64,000 bases of DNA, from NCBI RefSeq assembly GCF_032854445.1, contig NC_088300.1, positions 16,771,191 to 16,835,190 of the forward strand. The letters run 5' to 3'. The position numbers and the translations under genes are program-made. Positions 34,201 to 44,151 of the stretch are shown piece after piece. This stretch comes from Liolophura sinensis. Its lineage: Eukaryota > Mollusca > Polyplacophora > Chitonida > Chitonidae. The stretch's first letter is position 1, and each line of letters begins with the position of its first letter. Below the pieces are notes generated by a model, which made no database searches, had not been told where the DNA came from, and worked only from the letters and a program-made list of their open reading frames with translations.

Positions 34201-36108
34201 GTAAAATTTTCCTGATGTGACATAATAATATTCCCTGTATGACGTCGGATCAGGCAGATGTGACCTTGAGTAAAGCATTTATGCTGGGATGACGTCAAGA
34301 ACGTTTGAAAGGGCAGCGTCATTTGTGGATATACATCAGTGATTGATGACGTCATGTGTTCGTGGGTGACGTCACACCAGGCAAAGTGGAAGGGACAGAA
34401 ATGTTTTGTTTCCATATACTCTGATGAAACATCCAATATCGGTTTTAATTTGCTGCAATATTTTCACAATTTAGGAAAACAATTCAGACTAACCTAGTCT
34501 TTATCAATACACCTTGCTTTTAAGATACAGATGTTTTGACAGCAAAGTAGCTCTTTAAGACAGGAAAGGTTGCTCACGTGTGGATTTTATACCATGTGTA
34601 ACTCATCAGTTTTGTCAGATACCAGGGGAGATGCTCTGCCTACTACCCTTCACTCATAAACCTGCTTGGCTTTGTATACTTATTTAGTTATTTGATTTTG
34701 TTTCATGCCATTATACTTAAGAACTTTTCCACTTCAAGCCAATCAATTAAATAAGTTATTAAAAAATTCCTATGAAGGACAAATTTATGTCTCATGCCAG
34801 ATTGTTCACAAATTATTTCAGTCACTGGAACAAAGCCTTTGGCTACAAGTGAATGATTCTTTAAGGAGCCAAGTTTTTCTAGAGACATTGAAGATTGTGG
34901 TGTTCTAAAAAAACATCAGGACCCTTTTACCAACCTTTTGCGCTTATTGGTGAAGTCAATGAAGAACCAGTGAAGTAAGAGAGACAGTACTGCCATAAAG
35001 CCTAAGTACAGCCAGTCATAGAAGGAGGGACTGTCATGACAGGCTTCACAAAGGGAATGCTCGTTAGGCTTAGAGCCTCGTGGACAGGCCTACAAGGGTA
35101 AAGATCAGATGACATTTACATTATATTGTCAATGCTGATTAACATGATATATTCTCTGGCCATTTATACCTTGTAATTGATATATGCTATTAATGTATTT
35201 AAATATTTTGATCAATTACTTGATCTCATCATATTTGTCTATAAAACGAATATTAAAACAAAATAATAAATAAGACATCTTTAAATTCATATGTTTCTTA
35301 ATTTCTTTCTGGACGATCATATCCTTTGTTTTTTCGCTCAAATATCTAACATGAACATAATGAGGAAAAACTTATATACTACCCCACAAACACTGTAAGA
35401 TCCATTTTCATATGCTGTTCGTCCACAATATATGCCAGGACACTTTGTGGGCATCTTCACCGCATCTGTCACATCAAACAACATTCACATATACGTGTTA
35501 CACAAATGAATGCAAAGTACTATATTTCACCAAAAGCTTAACTTTCTTCAAATGTTACATTTTGCCTGATTCTGACTGTTCCATCCACCCCAGTTGTCAA
35601 GTTGCTGGTGACGAAACAATCAAAGACATGTTGATAGTTAACTCCTCCATAGCTAGAATTGCTTAAACCTTTAAATTTTGCTTTGAACAGCTTTTTAAGT
35701 GCATCTGAAGATGTAGTTATTTATTTGTTTTCTTTAATGCTGCTTGACGCCACACTTTTTAAAAATAATATTTATAGGAATTAAGAGTACTAGACTGTTA
35801 AGATCCTGAGCCACTACTTTCACTAAGTAAATCTTTGCTGTCTTAAACATTCAATAAAAATTTTGCAAACTGCTGCTGTTGGCGTGTGTTGATCAATCAT
35901 AAATTAACCTGGCGTTGTTGTTGTTTCTAACCAGGTCTGGCATGGCAAATATTGCCTTCGTATTATCTGTGATCAGTATTAATACAGTGTATATATATTT
36001 GCGCTAATAGTTCTTACCATCCTCTGTTGCTCCGATATTACAGGTTAAACACAGAAAAACAGCCAAACACGATAACAACCTGACTGTAGCAGCTCTGTCG
36101 ACCGACAT
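31069..36108 (-). CDS. JKAMP: JNK1/MAPK8-associated membrane protein (JKAMP), complete
   Basis: Seven coding exons (36108-36018, 35465-35383, 35089-34935, 33700-33494, 33048-32879, 32219-32143, 31284-31069) join in phase to 999 nt, 332 aa. The product is a multi-pass ER membrane protein which in mammals recruits proteasomes and ERAD factors and binds JNK1. Family signatures are visible: CPGIYCGR with a Cys-rich lumenal region, YDWLYLGFMAVLSLLLHWFF, AIITLLLARP, LSDWYTMMYNPTPNYTTTLH, YAALYFLPILVVIQ, YYAFPYIVLV and LLGHWMLHAFGI near the C-terminus. The start adds a signal-peptide-like segment (VRLLSCLAVFLCLTC), making it slightly longer than the human protein (a little over 300 aa). Introns 3 and 6 hold a MITE and a SINE. 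Confidence 0.96.
31790..31830. repeat. (TA)n/(CA)n microsatellite
   Basis: Alternating TA and CA dinucleotides directly left of the SINE insertion. Confidence 0.9.
31835..32089 (+). mobile_element. Full-length SINE family A with 11-bp target-site duplication
   Basis: Head with A box 31846-31857 (TGGCTCAGTTGG) and B box 31909-31920 (GAGTTCAAGTCC), complete core and tail. ATATAGGTACA flanks it at 31824-31834 and 32090-32100. It sits in the last JKAMP intron, opposite to the gene's orientation. Confidence 0.95.
32143..32219 (-). CDS. JKAMP: JKAMP exon 6
   Basis: 77 nt between GTTTTGCAG and CAG|GTGAGT; encodes YAFPYIVLVVSTITCAIHLA and enters the last exon in phase 0. Confidence 0.94.
32430..32665 (+). 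repeat. SINE-like repeat (family B), plus orientation
   Basis: B-box-like GGGTTCAATTCTAG near 32468 and the family-B core GCCAAAGGTAGATGGTTTAC near 32620. Confidence 0.55.
32879..33048 (-). CDS. JKAMP: JKAMP exon 5
   Basis: 170 nt between GTTCCAG and T|GTGAGT; encodes TIVMVYYAFCLIFLMLVRPV and GTKSIYAALYFLPILVV. The overlapping 87-codon minus frame at 32875-33138 is an out-of-frame shadow. Confidence 0.95.
33494..33700 (-). CDS. JKAMP: JKAMP exon 4
   Basis: 207 nt between TTCATGTAG and CT|GTAAGT; holds LSAIITLLLARPMGTL and the most conserved motif SDWYTMMYNPTPNY. Confidence 0.95.
34033..34559. mobile_element. MITE-like element with CRE-type sites, in JKAMP intron 3
   Basis: Terminal inverted repeats: CTTAAAGTGCCACTCTGGTC at 34033 and, on the opposite strand from 34559, CTTAAAGAGCTACTTTGCTG, continuing to CAAAACA-like sequence. 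The interior has TGACGTCA at 34290, 34347 and 34367 and TGACGTCG at 34240. Confidence 0.6.
34935..35089 (-). CDS. JKAMP: JKAMP exon 3
   Basis: 155 nt between CCCTTGTAG and AAAAG|GTTGGT; encodes Cys-rich ACPRGSKPNEHSLCEACHD and then YDWLYLGFMAVLSLLLHWFF, the first membrane segment after the signal region. Confidence 0.96.
35383..35465 (-). CDS. JKAMP: JKAMP exon 2
   Basis: 83 nt after GTGACAG; encodes KCPGIYCGRTAYENGSYSVC. The donor GGG|GTAGTA is weaker than the others. Confidence 0.93.
36018..36108 (-). CDS. JKAMP: JKAMP exon 1 (start)
   Basis: ATG at 36108-36106, 30 codons with a hydrophobic core (LLSCLAVFLCLTC), donor GATG|GTAAGA in phase 1. The next exon continues the frame. Confidence 0.88.
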
Positions 36109-36170
36109 TTTTTATTTGAACATCGTTTCCGTGAAGTATCAGGGGAGGTAATTCTAAAGTCATACCCCCT

Positions 36171-36330
36171 GGTGCGATCGCTCCAGCAGCGCTCTGGTAT
36201 ATTCGAGCAAGGGACACTTCTCTGAGAAAGACAACTGATCCGAACTTAGAAATACGCCATCATGCGCTGAATTTCACCATTTGGCTCATTCTGCTAGCAC
36301 AATGAAGAAATGTTTTCACAATACAAGGAT
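36171..36330. repeat. Diverged direct duplication upstream of JKAMP, copy 1
   Basis: Shares TGCGAT..CTCC, TTCTCTG.GAAAGACAAC, ATCATG.GCTGAATTTCAC and CACAATGAA with copy 2 at 36544-36715, ~370 bp away, in the same orientation. Confidence 0.75.
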
Positions 36331-36543
36331 GTCCACCCTCCAGTTTTCATATAAATCACACAGATAATGGCAAAGTGAACAACAAGTTTGAACTAGTAAG
36401 CAAATGTGTAAATTTGAAGCTTAGTTTAAGGTTTCAATGACCGAATGCTAAAATTGGCCTTTTCTTAATCGTGGAGCCACTCGTTTATCAGTCGCAACGT
36501 TTTAGGATTGCAATGAGGGGACTTTAAATGTTTTAATGAAGCC

Positions 36544-36715
36544 CTGATGCGATTGCTCCTCCAACGGTCAGTCAGCGGACAAGCTATAGGGACTGTTCTC
36601 TGGGAAAGACAACAGATCGGAATATCGAAATAATGTATCATGGGCTGAATTTCACCATTTCGTTTATTACATTAGAGTACTAGCAACACAATGAAAAAAA
36701 AAATGTTTACCTTTG
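36544..36715. repeat. Diverged direct duplication upstream of JKAMP, copy 2
   Basis: Second copy of the block at 36171-36330, roughly three-quarters identical by eye with small indels. Confidence 0.75.
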
Positions 36716-37200
36716 AATGCAAGCTGGAAGTGAGTTACGAGAGCACCAAGCTTGTACAATCACTTTCAACGTCCAACTTGGGGATGACTATCATCACAGC
36801 GGTGTAATTGGAACAGTTGCTGACATCTCATTCTCTCTGTACCATACGTCGTACAACTCGACATAAGCTTTACTAAGCAATTAAGTACAACCGATTTTGA
36901 TACATTACTTTTCCATCCATTAGTGAGTTGTACAGAAGCACCTCACTTGATGCTGGATAAATATGTTAGCAGGTTATAAAGGTTGAATGCTGGGTTTTGT
37001 ATTTCTGTAATGGAAAGTACAAAACACACCAGCTTAGCTTTCAGATATAATGGTTAATGTGGAAGCTAAATTGGGAACATGACCAACCAATCTCAGAGCT
37101 GCATGGAGACGTTCAGTGTGGTAATGCGGCCCGTGATTAGAGTACAGCGTGGAATAGATTGATTAATCGTGGCTTAACACCTTTACATTTCAATACCTTT
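36716..37200. other. Intergenic spacer between JKAMP and L3HYPDH
   Basis: No exon or repeat recognised. The two genes are divergent, with about 3.3 kb between start codons. Confidence 0.5.
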
Positions 37201-37204
37201 ACAT

Positions 37205-37480
37205 TTATATGATGGCTGAAATTTTTTATGGGTGGTGAAAGCCGGAGTGCGTCCAGGATAAAGCACCAATCAAGTTACTGATGAACTTGCCCGCAAATGT
37301 ACACATTTTCAAACATAAGGTTACACAGACCACACGAGGGCCGTCGGTCGCTTGCTGTCATCCAAGCCCCCGGCCAGTAAGGGTAGAGGAATTCACAGAT
37401 TACTTTTCCAAGGCCAGGATCGAATCGGCAGCTTGTGTGTCTCGGAGGAGGCACATTGCTTAATGGGTTACTTGCCGCTC
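37205..37480 (-). repeat. SINE-like repeat (family B)
   Basis: GGGTGGTGAAAGCCGGAGTG at the left resembles the family-B core. CCAGGATCGAATCGGCAG and GGCACATTGCTTAATGGGTT occur at the right; diverged. Confidence 0.45.
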
Positions 37481-37521
37481 CCAGTAGAGAGTGGAAGGGC
37501 GAATGATTTTTTTTCTGTTTT

Positions 37522-37645
37522 TTTTATTTGATCGATGTTTCGCGCCGTGCACGCGAATATTTCACTTACAAGACGATTGTCAGCATTATGGTGGGAGGAA
37601 ATCGGGCAGAGCCTGGGGGAAACTCACGACGATTCGCAGTTTGAA
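37522..37645 (-). repeat. SINE family A, truncated
   Basis: Reverse-oriented 3' half: TTTGATCGATGTTTCGCGCC, GCATTATGGTGGGAGGAAAT and AAACTCACGACGATTCGCAG. Confidence 0.85.
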
Positions 37646-38494
37646 AGGCCATTAATTGTGTATGTCTTATTAGATAAGGAAATGGACCAATTGGTGTTAT
37701 ATATCGGTGAATGCATACAGTTGATTTTGTATATATTGTCTTGAGCTTGCAAATCATTCACCGAGGGCTTCTAATTCAAATGTCTAAAAAATCTGCCAAT
37801 AATTTACCGTGGTAAGCATTCAGGAACTAAAGTTTAAACTCGCTTTCCACATTATTTTGGTAATTTTATGTAACGACTCTGGTGTTTTCTCTAGGAAGAC
37901 CGGTTTCACAGTCGACATATATAATGTGCTGCTTCACTGGAATGCCACATGGCAGATTTGACATGCATAACGTTATGCACCATGACGCCAATCACAGAAC
38001 ACTGACAACGAGTAGACCAAAGCTTGATCTGTGTTATTTATACCTAGATTAATATCGACATTGTCCATTCAAAATCTCAAACATCACACCTTACTCGGAA
38101 TTACACCCGAGCCTGTGGTTTACGGGACAGACACTCAAATCAGTCGAGCACGTTTTTGTATCCAGGAAATTTGACAAGGGGAGTGTGGTTCAAAACCATA
38201 CCGGTAGTTACAAATTCCTCAAACGGTTTCTAGAAATTGTCCAGCTTTTATGTCCTCGTATAATACAAGCTTGCAGTTTCACCGCATAACTGAATTTCAC
38301 TGAATTTCATTGATCCATGCAGTGGAGTTTATCTGCCTGAATGTGATCACTGAGTCATAAAAGTTAAGACATCAGAAGCGCATGCGCCAAATCTAACAAC
38401 GCATGCGGAAGCAATGTACAAAAATACAATACAATATTTCCGAGCCTAAATCTGTCGGAGGTTTTCGTGAAACGGAGCCTTTTTTGCCCGGGTC

Positions 38495-38672
38495 ATTTTC
38501 ACCAGGAAACCAGAGTGTCCGGAGTAAACCACCCACCTTTGGCAGGTCACCGGCAAACTTTCCTCACATATGCTGCAGATTTCACCCACAAGAACTAAAC
38601 GAGTTGGATCCTAGAATTGGACGTTGTATGCTAACGATACAGCATCTAAATCATTAAACTAGAGGACGCGAG
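38495..38672 (-). repeat. SINE-like repeat (family B)
   Basis: ACCAGAGTGTCCGGAGTAAA, ACCTTTGGCAGGTCACCGGC and a right end ATCTAAATCATTAAACTAGA resembling a decayed tRNA-like head in reverse. Confidence 0.55.
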
Positions 38673-39365
38673 TACTCTCCAATGAAATTCAAGTAAGACG
38701 TCTTAAACAGCGCTTGGAAACCCCTGTATACCCACTAAATTCCTATACTTATTAATGTGATTGGATAAGCTTCCCATGGCCACCTGACCGCACCTGACCT
38801 TCAAGATTTTCTCTTTCTTCTGATATATGTGGCGCCATGATAACAAAAAAAAAACATTACCACAAACATACAGAATCAGAACTGCCTTAAATTCCATCCA
38901 CTGCCACACACCATACAATTACAAAATCGGTCAGAGAACTAAATCCATTCTAACATCTAACCAGATAATGAACGGTAAGATATACGGTAGAATTACTGTC
39001 CACTGACTTTCATTGACTAACATTACGGATGTTACTGAATTTTGCATTGAACCAAACAACAGGCGCAGGCATTACTTGCATATTTGTGTTGAGGCCTAGA
39101 GGATAAAGTCTAATTAAGCAGTCTACATCAAGTGACCCTTCTGTATAAACATTGTACTCACAGGATTATATATGATAACGTATATTGTTATAGATGCCAG
39201 AAAGCGTTCTGCCAGTGGCTGACCTCCTTATTTCTCACACCGCAGACTTATACACAGTAAGAAGGTCAGGAAGACCAGCATCGACGTTTAGCTTGTACTC
39301 AGTTACGTATACACGGCCACATCTATTTCCCTCGATAAGTACATCGAGTTGTTTAATCGGGAAAA

Positions 39366-39804
39366 ATGAAGTTGCAGACGTGTGAGATGCACACAGGCGG
39401 AGAACCTCTCCGGATTATAGAATCTGGTTATCCGGACATTCCGGGGGAAACTCTACTCGAAAAAAGATCCTTCGTGAGAAAGAACTTAGATCATTTAAGG
39501 AAACAATTGATGTGGGAACCTCGCGGCCATTTCGACATGTATGGGGCATTATTAGTGAAAGTGAGCCGTCCAGAGGCAGACCTTGCCGTGATCTTCATGC
39601 ATAACGAAGGGTACAGTACAATGTGTGGTCATGCCTGCATCGCCCTCGCTAGGTACGCCGTGGACAAGGGGCTAGTGAAGTCCGTCACATCACCTGAGAC
39701 CAAGGTGACCATCGAATGCCCATGTGGACTGGTCGAGTGTTTCACAGACCTCATCAGTGGACACACACGCTTTGTTAGCGTCCCCGCCTTTGTCTTCCAG
39801 ACAG
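39366..39804 (+). CDS. L3HYPDH: L3HYPDH-family exon 1
   Basis: 146 codons plus one base, donor ACAG|GTACGT. Contains the first catalytic motif MCGHACIALARY. The ATG in GGGAAAAATGAAG gives the expected MHTGGEPLR a few residues in. Confidence 0.93.
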
Positions 39805-42034
39805 GTACGTGAACTTTATGCGCAAGACCTCTATTCATTTTCAAATTAATCGATGCAACGATACAACTAAGAGTAATTTATTGTTGTCTGAAAAAAATTG
39901 CAACGCAGTCCATTGGAATTTATGATTTTACTATTACACAAATGATTACAGAATATCGGGAAACAGTAATGCTACCAAACCGCGAAAATAGCGCAACATC
40001 AGATTTAGTTACTTATTACGGTGATTTATTCATTTGAATGAAGTATATATATATATATATATTCTAGAATATTTCACTTATATAACACCTGCTAGTTTAT
40101 GGCTGGAGGAAAACCGGAGTGTCTGGTAAAACCACCAGGCTTTGGTGAGAAGTAGGACTAAATGACGAATTTGCCCACATGTTCATGAACTAGAGCTGGT
40201 GTATGTCATGCACAGTGGTGGAAGGCAAGTACTGGATGGATCCAACACATCCAATGTCCCAACCACCCTTTCTCGAGACACCGTTATTTTTCATTAAATT
40301 CCTGGTGAAAGCAGTTGTGACGTCATGACGTCACAAAGAGATTGAAGATTTGTAACCAATGTGTGGGACATCCGGTTGACCTATTTGCAACAATTCGGCG
40401 TATGATTAGTAAATTGCATGTTCTTGACAGTTCTGTTGATCTATTGGTCCGTTGCCACCGATCTTCATGTAATACCACTTAAACGACCCAATGAACCCCG
40501 AGGACCACTTAATGCTCCCAGGTCATCAAGAATACTAGAAACCCAATAATATAAAAAAAAATCCCCGTCCGAGACTGGGATTGAACCAACACCATACGCG
40601 TACTTGTCAGTGAAACATAACGTGTGAAGAAACGTTTCACTTGGCTATGTCAAATAATAGTGCGCCACGTTTGGCTATAAATACGGATATAGTAAACCTG
40701 AATACGTATATCTGCAGATGTAGCTATCCACGTGGATGGGTACGGAGAACTGAGAGTGGACATCAGTTACGGGGGAGCGTTCTACGCAATCTTGGCTGCA
40801 AAGACGGCCGGTCTTAACGTGAAAAAGAGTGGCATTCTGGAGTTGGTGAACTTAGCTGCTTCGATTACAGGTAGGTCGTTCTTCATTTTTCCCTGTTTAA
40901 CTTTCAGGAATACAAATCTAGATTGCCAATTAATCTCAACGCTTGGGAAAATTCAGAAATAGCGTTGGAGGCCTCGCGCTGCAATTAGCACTAAAAGGGA
41001 AGGCTCGAAACGTTCCCCAGAAAATTTGTAACGACGAACATGACACAGAGTAATGAAACTTGGCCAACTGCTTAGTTATGGAGGTTCTCTTCGACAGAGT
41101 CGGTGAAAAAGCAGGTGAAGCTGTATCATCCGGAGAGTTCCGATTTGGCGTTTCTCTATGGAACCATTCTGACCGACGGGAAAGACGAGCACTCCGGGAA
41201 ACCGACGGCTAACGTGTGTGTCTTTGCGAATAGACAGGTAAACGTAGACGTATTCAATGTACTGTATATGAGGCGAAGCGCAAGTGAGATACATATGTTG
41301 GATTTGGATACTGATTTCATTCCTTCTAGAACATTCCTTGCGTCGTTGCAACATCACTGAAAAGTGTTGTGGACCTCTTGTATGAATTCGTCTCATTTTC
41401 GTACGTTAGGCCCATATAATTTCTTTAAATAGTTCTTCGGTGGTTTCTGTTGAACGTTGTCCTGAAATAACCATGCTATTACTCTTCCACTGATGTACGC
41501 ATGATGAAGTAATATGTTTGCGAAGTGTGTCAATAATTATAATTTTGGCTGGCGTACTGTGTTTTAGTTATACATTAAACGTAGCATCGCACACTGGACA
41601 TTACTTACTTTACTATATGTCTCACACTGCAGGGTGATTTGAGAGTATGGTTGCACAAATTATTATAGGATAAATTGTCTGTAAATACCATGGCAACAAT
41701 GGTGCCTCAAAGTGGAACGACACTCAACTGATTGTGTTCTACTCATCAATTAAAACTTGTTGGTGCTTATCAGGTGGACAGGTCTCCCTGTGGCTCGGGA
41801 GTCACAGCACGGGTCGCTCTCCAGTTCTACAAGGGATTCTTAGGTATTGGCCAAACCCTTCTGTTTGAGAGCGCTAAAACAGGCGACATTTTCTCTGGAA
41901 AAGCTGTTGAAGAGACGAGGATTGGCGATTTCCAGGCAGTGAAGGTGGAGGTGGGAGGTAAAGGATGGTATACAGGGTCAGCCACATTTACACTTGAAGA
42001 TGAGGACAAGTTGGGCAAGGGATTCTTGTTATAA
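39366..42034 (+). CDS. L3HYPDH: Proline racemase / L3HYPDH family enzyme with a Cys/Cys active site, complete
   Basis: Exons 39366-39804, 40718-40870, 41098-41237 and 41774-42034 join in phase to 993 nt, 330 aa. The family includes trans-L-3-hydroxyproline dehydratase, proline racemase and hydroxyproline 2-epimerase. Visible motifs are MHTGGEPLRII at the N-terminus, STMCGHACIALARYAVD with the first catalytic Cys at residue 87, DISYGGAFYAIL, and VDRSPCGSGVTARVA with the second catalytic position at residue 250. In human L3HYPDH that second residue is Thr, the basis of dehydratase activity; here it is Cys (TGT), as in racemases and epimerases. The gene name follows overall similarity and synteny; actual chemistry may be racemisation or epimerisation. 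No signal peptide. Confidence 0.93.
40045..40062. repeat. (TA)n microsatellite
   Basis: Nine TA dinucleotides at the left edge of a family-B SINE-like repeat. Confidence 0.85.
40065..40265 (-). repeat. SINE-like repeat (family B) in L3HYPDH intron 1
   Basis: GAATATTTCACTTATATAAC, GGAAAACCGGAGTGTCTGGT and AAACCACCAGGCTTTGG match the family-B core; the right end is uncertain. Confidence 0.55.
40315..40336. promoter_or_regulatory. Perfect 22-bp palindrome made of two CRE octamers
   Basis: Two TGACGTCA sites (40318-40325 and 40326-40333 overlapping register) lie in a self-complementary 22-bp sequence beginning TTGTGACGTCAT in intron 1. CRE octamers are bound by CREB/ATF proteins; function here is inference. 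Confidence 0.4.
40718..40870 (+). CDS. L3HYPDH: L3HYPDH-family exon 2
   Basis: 153 nt between ATCTGCAG and ACAG|GTAGGT, phase 1 to phase 1; encodes VDISYGGAFYAILAAKTAGL. Confidence 0.93.
41098..41237 (+). CDS. L3HYPDH: L3HYPDH-family exon 3
   Basis: 140 nt between CTTCGACAG and ACAG|GTAAAC, ending phase 0; encodes LAFLYGTILTDGKDEHSGKP and NVCVFANRQ. Confidence 0.93.
41250..41478 (+). mobile_element. 5'-truncated Penelope-like element end in L3HYPDH intron 3
   Basis: Matches the PLE C-terminal and 3' region at 9785-9990: GCGCAAGTGAGATACATAT, ACTGATTTCA, CTAGAACAT, CATTTTCGTAC and AGTTCTTCGGTGGTTTCTGT. It encodes the PLE end EIHMLDLDTDFIPSRTFLAS followed by TGA, better preserved than at 9.8 kb. 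It starts about 13-30 bp after the exon 3 donor. Confidence 0.8.
41774..42034 (+). CDS. L3HYPDH: L3HYPDH-family exon 4 (last)
   Basis: Follows GCTTATCAG; starts VDRSPCGSGVTARVALQFY and ends LGKGFLL, TAA at 42032-42034. Confidence 0.94.
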   Translation: MDRSPCGSGVTARVALQFYKGFLGIGQTLLFESAKTGDIFSGKAVEETRIGDFQAVKVEVGGKGWYTGSATFTLEDEDKLGKGFLL

Positions 42035-42073
42035 CCCGTGATTGTAATTTTCGGAATTCGAACCACTCTCTTA

Positions 42074-43527
42074 CAGGGTTCGTACAGGTATATGAAAATG
42101 AAATTCAAGGAGTTTCTAGGAGTTTTTTTTGTCATTTTCAAGGTTAGTTAAAACACACCGTGGTGCAAATTATAGACTATAGTTTAAGTCTGAATTATAG
42201 ATGTTTTAATTTGCATGCATGTATATTGAATAGTACGCTTGCTTTTGCAGGAAAAATATCTGCACTTCACCTCTGTAATGCGACACATTCTATGACCCGG
42301 CCTTGGCTCAGTCAAAAAAAAAAAATGAACGCCATATATCATTATGCAGTCAGTATTTTTTTTAGCAAGTCACTTTAGCCACTCATCAGATTTTGCAGTA
42401 AATACTATTTTTCTTTAGCCATACTTCCTTAGCGGCCATGACTCCTGCTGGTCTCCTTCTGTAATTCGTTTTTATCTGCCTTGGTGTAGCTGCTGGAATC
42501 AGTTTGGTCTCTTTCAGCTATATCTGGAGTTTATCAAACGTGACATTTAGAACAATTGCCCTCAAAATAATGGACCAATGCTTGGCAGCATGTTTTTGTT
42601 TTTTGAAAAAAAAAATCAATCCTTTTTTCAACCTATCTGTAGGATCCTACTGAAATATAATTCTCTCTATCAGAAAAAATTGTTTACGAAATTAATTTGT
42701 AAATTCAGTTTATTTAAATGCAACATTATGGTCAGTCCATTCGAGTAACACAGTCTGACAGGAGAAAACCAGACGGCGTACACATTTATGTAACGGCACA
42801 TATTCTGAAATTTATTTCGGATCCCGCAAAAATGGTTTATTAAGCGGAAAAGTTTAAATTTTTCATGGGAGGTAACTTCATTTACAAGTGTAACTCTACC
42901 TTGATTTATTTCCCTTTATAATTTTTTTTTTCATTTGGCGATGAAAGGCATCCCCCAAAATGCCATGATTCTCATTCGTTACTTAACAAAAATGATTTCA
43001 AGCGTTATTTAATGTAAGTCAACTTGCAACAATGCTGAACCCGTGTAGATTTCAGTCAAGTCATCACCATACAACTGTATTGTTGTTGTTTCGCCGAGAT
43101 GAGGCAGTTTGAAATGATCGTAAGTGAATTATTTTCATTAGAAAAATGACGAAAATCTGCTGAAAACCCCAGAAAACTCCCATGGTAGATTTTGTATAAC
43201 GTTTGTATTTTTTCGTAAGTAAATAAATTTGTCGTCAAAAACTTTCGCATATTTTCAAATTTTTTCGCCATTTCAAAAAATTGTTCTAAGTTTGCGACAG
43301 TGAGTGCCAGCGGAAGCCCTGATTATGGGACCTGATTATGGGAGAATAGTCAGCGAGCTTCCGATATACAGACTCAGCGGTCAGCAGACAATATTTAAGT
43401 TCGGGAAACTGAGATTTTCAAGGAGTTTCCAGGAGTATTTGTCTTTTTAAAGGGCTTTCAAGTACTTGAAACTGAAATTGTATTTTTCAAGCACTTTCAA
43501 GGAGTTTCAAGGGCTGTGCCCACCCTG
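42074..43527. mobile_element. Non-autonomous DNA transposon relic with inverted termini (hAT-like)
   Basis: Left end CAGGGTTCGTACAGGTATAT; right end, read inverted, CAGGGTGGGCACAGCCCTTG. Subterminal TTCAAGGAGTTTC/CTTGAAACTCC motifs occur at both ends. No transposase frame was found and no 8-bp duplication is evident, so the superfamily is tentative. It begins 40 bp after the L3HYPDH stop and probably supplies part of its 3' UTR (AATAAA near 43221 and 43636). Confidence 0.65.
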
Positions 43528-44139
43528 TCTTGATGTCAGTGCTCTGTATTCCATCACTTGACGGACTTTTGGATGTTTTAAGTTTATCTTTCGTACAAAC
43601 ATCGGTCATCTCATCTATTACGGATGCAAACAAGACAAAATAAAGACGTCAGAATTGTCTGACATTCAGAGCTTCATCACCAAAACATTGGCAAAGATGT
43701 GGATATTTTACTCTGTTTAAGACTTTTCCAGAGGACAATGAAAACAAATCTTTTGTGTACAGTGAGGTACTCTCTCCCATACAGTGACAATTCGGGTCTG
43801 AACTGAACTGACCATTCTTCTTCTGGTCCCTCTGCATTGTTTTAAAATATTATATGTTAAACATAATGACATTGTATCATTCTGAGAATAACAGCTATTA
43901 ACATCAGTGCATTTTGAAAAATAAATTCTGCTAAAGTCATGGTGTGGAATTTGCAACTATTTAAGCATTTGCATGAATAGTTAGAATAAAACACTAACAG
44001 CGGTAGTGAATCCGTCTTTCACCGGTTACGTTTGACCAATTGCCAGTTATCGCGTTGTCGCTGCTCTGGTTTTACTCTCAATGCTGTACGAGTAATACAC
44101 GAGTACTACTATGTTGCCAATTTGGCCACAAATCTTTAC
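43528..44139. other. Intergenic noncoding stretch
   Basis: AATAAA near 43636 on the plus strand may end L3HYPDH transcripts. No coding or RNA feature is supported. Confidence 0.4.
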
Positions 44140-44151
44140 CACTAAGGTGAG

